Part shown: positions 57,762 through 64,000 of the stretch, piece after piece | Layout of the letters: each line of letters opens with the position of its first letter | Numbering within the stretch: position 1 is the first letter of the stretch | Source of the DNA: Amphimallon solstitiale | Taxonomy: Eukaryota; Arthropoda; Insecta; Coleoptera; Scarabaeidae | Direction: 5' to 3' | Length of the DNA stretch: 64,000 bases | NCBI GenBank assembly: GCA_963170755.1 | Contig: OY720685.1 | Location: forward strand, 31,032,749-31,096,748 | Position numbers and translations under genes: made by a program | The notes under the pieces: model-generated | Told to the model about the DNA's origin: nothing | Database searches by the model: none | What the model saw: the letters and a program-made list of their open reading frames with translations, nothing else

Positions 57762-60262
57762 TGTTACCTTTGCCGTATCCTGGATACGAATTAAACGACG
57801 TGCTTGCGATAAATTTGAGCTAATAAACATTACATATTGTTGTTATTAATATTTACTAAGATTGTGCGGACTTAAAAATCATTTCTATCCGTGAATGAAA
57901 TTGTTATAAACAAACCTAACAACCGATGCACATTTCCCATAAAATTCCCATATATTTCTAACAGTATTAATAAATATAATAATACTGAAAATCTTTAACC
58001 AACCCAAACAGTCGTTATTGTGACCAATGATGAACTTACCGCTCACAGGCTCCACCTACCAATTTTTCACCAATGCACTAAGTGGAAATTACTTGAATAC
58101 AACTCACAGGCTCCACCCACTATTTTTGTTCGAAAATTTATCAAGTGAAAAATATTTTACACGAGAAGCAAGGGCTTCTGCCCAATCAAAAGAGTCGTTA
58201 TTCTGACGAATAGAATGCGTCTTTTGAAAGAACACCTGCAACAGCGTCATTTGTTTACGTCGTTGAAAATGTTATAAAAGCTAAGAATTTTAGTATTGAG
58301 TATCAGTCGCTCTAAAGACTTAAAGCGACAACAGCCCCTTCTCTGGAGAGAACCGAACTTTCGCCAAGTGACTTCAGAGCTGATACAACGTTTCTACGAG
58401 CAAGCCGAAGCGACTCGAAGCAATCCCGAGCGTTTCCGAGGCAAAGCCGAACATACCCGAGGAGAACTAAAGACGTAGGACGACTTCTACGAGCAAGCCG
58501 AAGCGACTCGAAGCAATCCCGAGCGTTTCCGAGGCAAAGCCGAACATACCCGAGGAGAACTAAAGACGTAGGACGACTTCTACGAGCAAGCCGAAGCGAC
58601 TCGAAGCAATCCCGAGCGTTTCCGAGGCAAAGCCGAACATACCCGAGGAGAACTAAAGACGTAGGACGACTTCTACGAGCAAGCCGAAGCGACTCGAAGC
58701 AATCCCGAGCGTTTCCGAGGCAAAGCCGAACATACCCGAGGAGAACTAAAGACGTAGGACGACTTCTACGAGCAAGCCGAAGCGACTCGAAGCAATCCCG
58801 AGCGTTTCCGAGGCAAAGCCGAACATACCCGAGGAGAACTAAAGACGTAGGACGACTTCTGCGAGCAAGCCGAAGCGACTCGAAGCAATCCCGAGCGTTT
58901 CCGAGGCAAAGCCGAACATACCCGAGGAGAACTAAAGACGTAGGACGACTTCTACGAGCAAGCCGAACGCAGCCGAAGCAAACCCGAGCGTTTCCGAGGT
59001 GACCCGAAGATACCCGAAGGCGTAGGAAGGCTTCTACGAACGAGACGAAGCAAACCCGAACGTTTCCGAGGTGACCCGAAGATACCCGAAGGCGTAGGAA
59101 GGCTTCTACGAACGAGACGAAGCAAACCCGAACGTTTCCGAGGTGACCCGAAGATACCCGAAGACGTAGGAAGGCTTCTACGAACGAGACGAAGCAAACC
59201 CGAACGTTTCCGAGGTGACCCGAAGATACCCGAAGACAAGGAAGGACCTAAAAGGGATAAGCCGAACACTTACGAGGAGGACCAAGAGTCCGAATCAACA
59301 GCAGTTGCGTGCTTCAGCCAACATCCAAGGAGCATTCGTGACCTGTTAGTGAGGCTGTGAACAAAGTGACCCAACCAAAGAGAGGTTGTTGAACAAAGTG
59401 ACCCAACCAAAGAGAGGTTGTTGAACAAAGTGACCCAACCAAAAGAGAGGTTGTTGAACAAAGTGACCCAACCGAAGAGAGGTTGTTGAACAAAGTGACC
59501 CAACCAAATACGAGAGGTTGTTGAAGTTGTGAGTGCCACTTAGTGCTCAACAAAGATCCAGACCACGGATCGTCATTCAAGTGTCAGACCTGTGCCGATA
59601 CACCATTCCAGTGACTTGTGACGTGTGGCTAAAGTGACCTCACGTCGTACCCATTGTTACAACCGTAAGTACTGAACTGATTCCTAAGCTTGCACGGTTG
59701 GCAATCTCAAGATAGCCCCGTCACGTCACTCAGAAGTAGTTAGTTGGTTTGGTACCCGAAGGCAGCCTTACCCATTCTAGGCGTTAATTGACTAGGTACC
59801 CCGAAGGGAGCCTTATCCCCTAGAACCCCAACTGAGTGTCTCAAATATCCCTCTCTATTTTAAAACTGCCAGTATCTAGCGACCACCCCCTTTGTCTTAT
59901 CCCCCTGTGTGTGGGATCATTAGCCCTTTGGTCAAGGTGTCTCAGTAGACAGTGTATATAATATCAATCTATGTAAATATCTCTTAATATTTAGTGTTGC
60001 CTTAAGCCATTTCTTTATAGTCCTGCGTGGCTATTGTTTTTAGTGACCGAGTTGTGGTAATAAATTCATGTGGTTTTATACAACTCTTTCATTAACCTTC
60101 GACACTAATATAAGCCCTATCCTGGAACACCCAGTGAATAAGTGTAGTGCGATCCCGAAGGAAGGACGCCACGTCTCCCCGTATTAGAGTACTACAGCTA
60201 TAAGAGCTCAGGTAATTCGAATAACATTATTTTGAGTAATTCCTATAAGCTGAAAGGTAACA
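57762..60262 (+). mobile_element. LTR-like unit 3 (2501 bp)
   Basis: Same termini, GGCC before (57758-57761) and after (60263-60266). TATAAAAG at 58273, splice donor gtaagta at 59665, AATAAA at 60059-60064. Its extra length is an expansion of the 93-bp repeat: cgactcgaag recurs at 58411, 58504, 58597, 58690, 58783 and 58876 with almost no divergence. About four 72-bp repeats follow, then five 32-35-bp repeats. Confidence 0.85.
58273..58310 (+). promoter_or_regulatory. TATA box and initiator, LTR unit 3
   Basis: TATAAAAG at 58273-58280 and a perfect arthropod initiator, TCAGTC, at 58303-58308, with the +1 A about 32 bp after the first T of the TATA box. Confidence 0.8.
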
Positions 60263-60687
60263 GGCCGGGAGTTCAGATAACGGTGCGTGTGCACCACGTA
60301 AATACTGGATATAGGTTTTGCAGCGGTGTTAGTATGCATGTGTAATTCACACAAGGCACACACTAACACCACACTTCACTTGTTGTAGCACTGATCCTAT
60401 TCAGGTGACGGTTCGCTCGCTACTGACTATCTATACCATAACCTATACTACTCTTTTATATACATTCATCGTTGTCACATGTACAAAATAAATTTAAGTC
60501 GATATGCGCATGCTTCTCCTAACTTTTAATATGTTCGCTTGACTTGAACCGATAGATGTATATTCTCACAACTCTAGAGAGAAGGGATCGTTCTCTCAAG
60601 TTCAAGAATACGACTTTTAACATATCAAGAGAATCCCCTCCATTGTTCTCTCGAAATCTCTGTTCTCTCGACTCGAGAATCGGGCCC

Positions 60688-60785
60688 CAAGTATTTTAAC
60701 AAGAGTTAAACATTCCTTTCAAGAGAAAATTCGTTTATGTATTGAAAAATAATCATTTTGAGCACTTGTTAAAACATTAGTTTTC
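60688..60785 (+). pseudogene. IS630/mariner-like transposase, 3' end, continuing from 47.8 kb
   Basis: Beginning at the CAA duplication, the frame reads ILTRVKHSFQEKIRLCIEK, then a stop and a frameshifted SFEHLLKH-like end. This is the normal C-terminus of this transposase family (family ending HFEHLL). It follows directly on the SLTP that ends the 5' part, 12.85 kb upstream. Confidence 0.88.
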
Positions 60786-61644
60786 TTTTACTACTTAAGT
60801 TTGTTATTTGTTTAATAAGGTATGTATTTGTTGTTTACCTAGTTATGATGCTTTTTAATTATTGTGAAACAAAACCAATCAAACCGTTAGGTTAATAAAT
60901 ATTAGCCATTTAAAAAATGAATTGCAAGAAACTAATGTTTGAAATTGAAAATCCTAAATTACTAATATAGTTTTTAGTAATAATAGTAAATAATGTATCT
61001 GTTTGAAGTAATAATAATAATATTGTTTTTAAACACTCTGTATAATTTTTAGATTTCAACTTTAACTTATCTTAAAGTCTGATGCTTTGAGTAAACAATA
61101 AATACAATTTAAAATAATTCGCTCAAATATGTAAGACAGAAATAGTTAAATGTCTCGTGTTAAGTTATGTATAGGAAGTATAACAGTAAGTATAGCCTTC
61201 ATTTAGCCTATAGTATCAAAATATGCCATAATATACAAGTGTTCCATTTAAATTTTCATAACTTTGGTACGCAACATTTTATTGAATTACTCTGTATATT
61301 TCAAAACAATTTTAAAACGTGCCCGTAATGTGGCAAAGTATTAAAACATTTAGCCACTTTTCGTATATACAGGCTGTATGTGAAATAAGGGGACAGAGTA
61401 TGATTAATGGAAAGATGTAATTTTATTAGACTCAAATCCAAAATATTTTGCGCAAATTCAAATTTTAAGAATTACAAAGATACTTTTAAAATATTCGTCG
61501 CGCCACTGCACTTTAATACGACTGTAGGCTATGGAAGGGTGGGTTAGTAAATAGGAGTGTGAAGAGTGTGAAGGCGTGCGACGTCAGTCTCGTTCGATAG
61601 TTACGTGTGGATGTTTCGACTATTGCTTACACAACACACGAACT
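60786..61644. other. Trailer of the IS630-like element and other transposon ends
   Basis: aaacactctgtataa near 61030 resembles the terminal motif also seen at 21.87 and 23.17 kb and may be the right end of the split transposon. tacaggctgtatgtgaaa near 61372 looks like the left end of another such element. No gene. Confidence 0.45.
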
Positions 61645-61855
61645 GGGGCCTGATTCTCGAGTTGAGAGAACAGAGATTTCGAGAGAATAATGGAGGGGAT
61701 TCTCTTGAAATGTTAAAAATCGTATTCTTGAACTTGAGAGAAAGATCCCTTCCCTCAAGAGTTGGGAGAATTTACATCTATCGGTTCAAGTCAAGCGAAC
61801 ATATTAAAAGTTAAGAGAAGCATGCGCATATCGACTTAAATTTTGTACATATGAC
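61645..61855. repeat. Second PIF/Harbinger end, inverted relative to the one at 60.48-60.69 kb
   Basis: ggggcctgattctcgagttg onward is an inverted copy of 60478-60688, about 210 bp, with matching gagagaataatggaggggat, acttgagagaa and tcggttcaagtcaagcgaac. It is the left terminus of another copy of the same Harbinger family; its other end is not in the window. Confidence 0.82.
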
Positions 61856-61858
61856 CGA

Positions 61859-62115
61859 TCAATGCTTGTTATTAAGGGGAGAAATATCATTATTCAGCAG
61901 ATAATTTTTATGTTTTTTCATGTATATGACTTCCCACATATCTAAGTTTCTATTGTTGCTTTGTTTAACTAAACTAACATTTTCTAGGCTGAAGTTGTGA
62001 CTTGTATCAATATGTTGTAGAGCTAATGCGGATTTTTCTACATTGTGTAATTTGACATGAGCCATGTGTTCTTTATATCGTATTTGAACGTTTCTTCTGG
62101 TTTGTTATCTTGTAT
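61859..62115 (-). pseudogene. Penelope-like element GIY-YIG endonuclease fragment
   Basis: Read downward from about 62115 there is a CYPMSVYKI-like start, then RRNVQIRYKEHMAHVKLHN, KSALALQHIDTSHNFSLENV and MWEVIYMKKHKN, ending at a stop at 61859. The R..EH, ALA.H...T.H.F and E...I.K spacing is that of the C-terminal GIY-YIG nuclease of Penelope-like retroelements. No reverse transcriptase is present. Confidence 0.7.
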
Positions 62116-62139
62116 ACCGACATCGGATAACACTTAAGA

Positions 62140-62629
62140 CACTCTTGAAATATGTATTAAACTTTTGAGTAATATCTTATTTAGAATTGTTAATCCATAA
62201 TCCTGTCACTGTTAAATTAACCCGTTGTCTTTCTCAGAAATATTTTGTATTTCCCATTGAACTAATTCACAGAATGATATATTGTTAATATTCGTTGTAA
62301 TTTTGCTTTAATCGTTTTTCAACTACCTTTAAAATTGTTCTGTATAACATGTATTTTTATTATAAAATTTCTCGTAGATAATAGGTTTAAATACATAATT
62401 ATATATTAAACTTTTCATTATCTTATTTAGAATTGTAATTCGTAATCCTGTCAGCGTTAGTTTTACCCGTTCTTTCTCATTAATATTTTGTATTTCCCAT
62501 TGAACTAATTCTCAGAATTTTATACTGTTAATATTCGTTGTAATTTTGCATTAATCGTTTTTTCACCCTACCTTTAAAATTTGTCTGTATAACATGTATT
62601 TTACTTATTATAAAATGTCTGGTAGGTAA
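62140..62629. repeat. ~250-bp tandem duplication, diverged
   Basis: tatcttatttagaattgt, aatcctgtca, attttgtatttcccattgaa, ttaatattcgttgtaatttt and ctgtataacatgtattttta recur in order in two halves (about 62145-62398 and 62400-62629). The Gypsy LTR begins at the end of the second half. Confidence 0.8.
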
Positions 62630-62837
62630 TGTTGTGTATGTGTATACAAGTTGGCAACACTGACCACTTATATATATGTGAGCAACGACACAAAAATAAC
62701 AAGCTTCTACACACAGTTACGTTGACATGGTGTCATTATTCATTTCGTTATTTTTCTTATGGCAATGTATTGTATTTTTAAAGAGTTCAATAAAGTAAAG
62801 TGTTGAATAAGTAAATTGAGTGTTTAAATACATAACA
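62630..62837 (+). mobile_element. 5' LTR of a Ty3/Gypsy retrotransposon
   Basis: Starts TGTTGTG and ends CATAACA (208 bp), near-perfect short inverted termini. A TATA-like run is at ~62669 and AATAAA is at 62789-62794. A primer site and a gag frame follow immediately. Confidence 0.85.
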
Positions 62838-62838
62838 C

Positions 62839-62854
62839 TGGCGACGAGGACGAA
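62839..62854 (+). promoter_or_regulatory. Primer-binding site of the Gypsy element
   Basis: TGGCGACGAGGACGAA directly follows the LTR after one base. It opens with the TGG that pairs with the CCA end of a tRNA. I do not assign the tRNA. Confidence 0.75.
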
Positions 62855-62911
62855 AAACATTAAGGAAAACAACAAGGCGTTGATTAACACAAGGTGTGTA
62901 AATAAGAAAAA

Positions 62912-64000
62912 ATGGCGTTACTTGGGAATATTCCGGGATTCAATCCAGTAGACGATTTTATTATTTACAAAGAAAAATTAGAACAATTTTTTATTGCTAA
63001 TGGTATAGAAAAAGAAAAGAAAGTAGCAGTGCTTATTACAACTTTATCTTCGTCAGTATATACGACACTTCGTGATTTATGTGATCCAGATACACCTAAC
63101 AAAAAAACTTACGAAGAATTATGTGAAATATTAAGTAAGCAGTTTACAAGGCGAATATCCACTTTTAATGAAAGAATTACATTTTACGAGGCGCAACAAA
63201 AACCAAATGAAGGTATAAATTTTTGGTACGCAAGAATTAAGAAATTAGCAGTAAATTGTAAATTTGGTAACAGTCTAGAATTCATTCTAAAAGACAAATT
63301 TGTTACGGGCATGTGCAAAGGAAAGATACTTGATAGGATGTGTGAAGAAGATCCCAGTTCAAAAAGTCTTCAAGATATCGTAGATATGGCAGTCAAAAAG
63401 GAAGCATCCCTTAAGCTGAGTACTGATTTGAGGCCAGAAGTTTTTCAAATGGAGAAAGGTCATAGTAAATTGAAAACAAAGCTAAACAAACCAAAGCAAG
63501 GTGAATCTTATTTAAAGTTCGGGAAGAAGAAAGAAGAGACAAATGGGGAGAAATCGGAAAAGGATTCCAGGCTCAAATGCTTTGCATGTGGTAAACCTAA
63601 TCATAATTTTAGTAAGTGTAATTATAAGACTTATAAATGTAAGATTTGTAATAAAGTAGGGCATATTGCTGCAGCATGCAATGAAAAGAAACAAAATTTT
63701 TTAGAAGTAACAAATTCAGATTCATCAAATTCTTCTGTAGATTTAGACGATAAATGCTTTTTCAATATTAATAATAGCACCATTATTACACACAATTTTA
63801 AAATTAAAGTTTTTATTAAGGATATTCCATTTGTAATGGATATTGATACTGGTTCAGCAGTATCTGCTCTTAATTATAATACATATGTAGACAACTTTAA
63901 TAATATTAAATTAAAAGAGTGCAAGACGACGCTAAAAACATATAGTGGCACTAACATTTATCCAGCAGGCATATTGCATGTTCCATTAAAAATTAACGAC
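62912..64000 (+). CDS. Ty3/Gypsy gag-protease polyprotein, open to the window end (partial)
   Basis: ATG at 62912, 75 bp after the LTR; 363 codons remain open to the last base. Residues 1-190 form a gag capsid-type region (FVNPVDDF-like opening, QFFIANGIEKEKK, FYEAQQKPNEG). Two CCHC zinc knuckles follow from residues ~223 and ~243 (CFACGKPNHNFSKC, CKICNKVGHIAAAC). Then comes an aspartic protease with IDTGSAVSAL, catalytic Asp ~312. Gag and protease share one frame, as in Mag-type Gypsy elements. There is no stop or frameshift in what is visible, so the element may be young; reverse transcriptase and integrase would lie beyond the window. Confidence 0.93.
   Translation, partial: MALLGNIPGFNPVDDFIIYKEKLEQFFIANGIEKEKKVAVLITTLSSSVYTTLRDLCDPDTPNKKTYEELCEILSKQFTRRISTFNERITFYEAQQKPNEGINFWYARIKKLAVNCKFGNSLEFILKDKFVTGMCKGKILDRMCEEDPSSKSLQDIVDMAVKKEASLKLSTDLRPEVFQMEKGHSKLKTKLNKPKQGESYLKFGKKKEETNGEKSEKDSRLKCFACGKPNHNFSKCNYKTYKCKICNKVGHIAAACNEKKQNFLEVTNSDSSNSSVDLDDKCFFNINNSTIITHNFKIKVFIKDIPFVMDIDTGSAVSALNYNTYVDNFNNIKLKECKTTLKTYSGTNIYPAGILHVPLKIND

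Larger units (their letters stand above)
49059..60423 (-). mobile_element. Near full-length Jockey-clade LINE, 5' leader split by LTR units
   Basis: Minus-strand element with leader, ORF1, ORF2 and a 3' end reading AATAAAGAAGAA. TGACTATCTATACC occurs directly outside both ends (49045-49058 and 60424-60437), a perfect 14-bp target duplication. Own sequence is 49059-53417 plus 60267-60423, about 4.5 kb, the expected full length for Jockey elements. It sits inside the Harbinger element. Confidence 0.93.
47837..60687. mobile_element. PIF/Harbinger element, split by a Jockey LINE and LTR units
   Basis: Left end GGGCCCGATTCTCGA at 47837; right end is the complement, finishing cgggccc at 60687. CAA flanks both ends (47834-47836, 60688-60690), a 3-bp target duplication, and the interrupted transposase frame resumes exactly there. 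Own sequence is 47837-49058 plus 60438-60687, about 1.47 kb, including a transposase remnant at 48820-49015. Subterminal gagagaa/ttctctc motifs are dense at both ends. Confidence 0.88.

Noticed and set aside
53418..60262. One complete LTR retrotransposon
   Set aside because: There is no internal region, primer site or coding sequence between the repeated units, only GGCC.
60478..61855. One Harbinger element with 210-bp inverted arms
   Set aside because: The terminal GGGCC ends face inward, towards each other, so these are ends of two different copies.

Overview
This is nuclear DNA of an arthropod, most likely an insect. It is AT-rich, genes have GT-AG introns, and the window is packed with insect-type transposable elements (Jockey LINE, Ty3/Gypsy, P, hAT, PIF/Harbinger, pogo, IS630/Tc1-mariner-like, Penelope-like). 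I cannot name the species or order. Little host coding sequence is present: one minus-strand zinc-finger/PR-SET locus, plus an intact P-element-type transposase gene that may be host-domesticated or a live transposon.

Layout. 1-5.3 kb: two arrays of a ~109-bp satellite, separated and followed by diverged copies of the same flanking DNA. 5.3-14.9 kb: no host gene; a Harbinger MITE nested in a pogo-type MITE, a hammerhead ribozyme at 11.8 kb, a 433-bp tandem duplication, and a Harbinger remnant. 14.9-38.6 kb: a minus-strand locus whose visible exons are a start exon (38.58 kb), a PR/SET exon with a proximal zinc finger (33.5 kb) and a 16-finger C2H2 exon (16.9 kb). The order and domains are those of PRDM9-type genes. 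Exon 1 and the PR/SET exon fit in splice phase; the link to the finger exon is less certain. Its putative introns hold IS630-like and fold-back elements, a perfect 129-bp-arm palindrome, an 8-bp-TSD transposon carrying a second transposon, and, on the other strand, the intact six-exon P-type transposase gene (34.3-37.2 kb).

38.6-46.9 kb: a hAT fragment with perfect 8-bp target duplication nested in a MITE, a broken second P-like gene, and two further MITEs. 46.9-60.8 kb is one nested structure. An IS630-like transposase gene is split by a Harbinger element (3-bp duplication). That element is split by a Jockey LINE (14-bp duplication). The LINE 5' leader is in turn split by three head-to-tail ~2.2-kb LTR-like units separated only by GGCC. 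Each layer is supported by its own target duplication, and the outermost reading frame resumes on the far side, so the order of insertion can be read directly.

60.8-64 kb: a second Harbinger end, a Penelope GIY-YIG fragment, a ~250-bp tandem duplication, and the start of a Ty3/Gypsy element (LTR, primer site, open gag-protease frame) that runs off the window.
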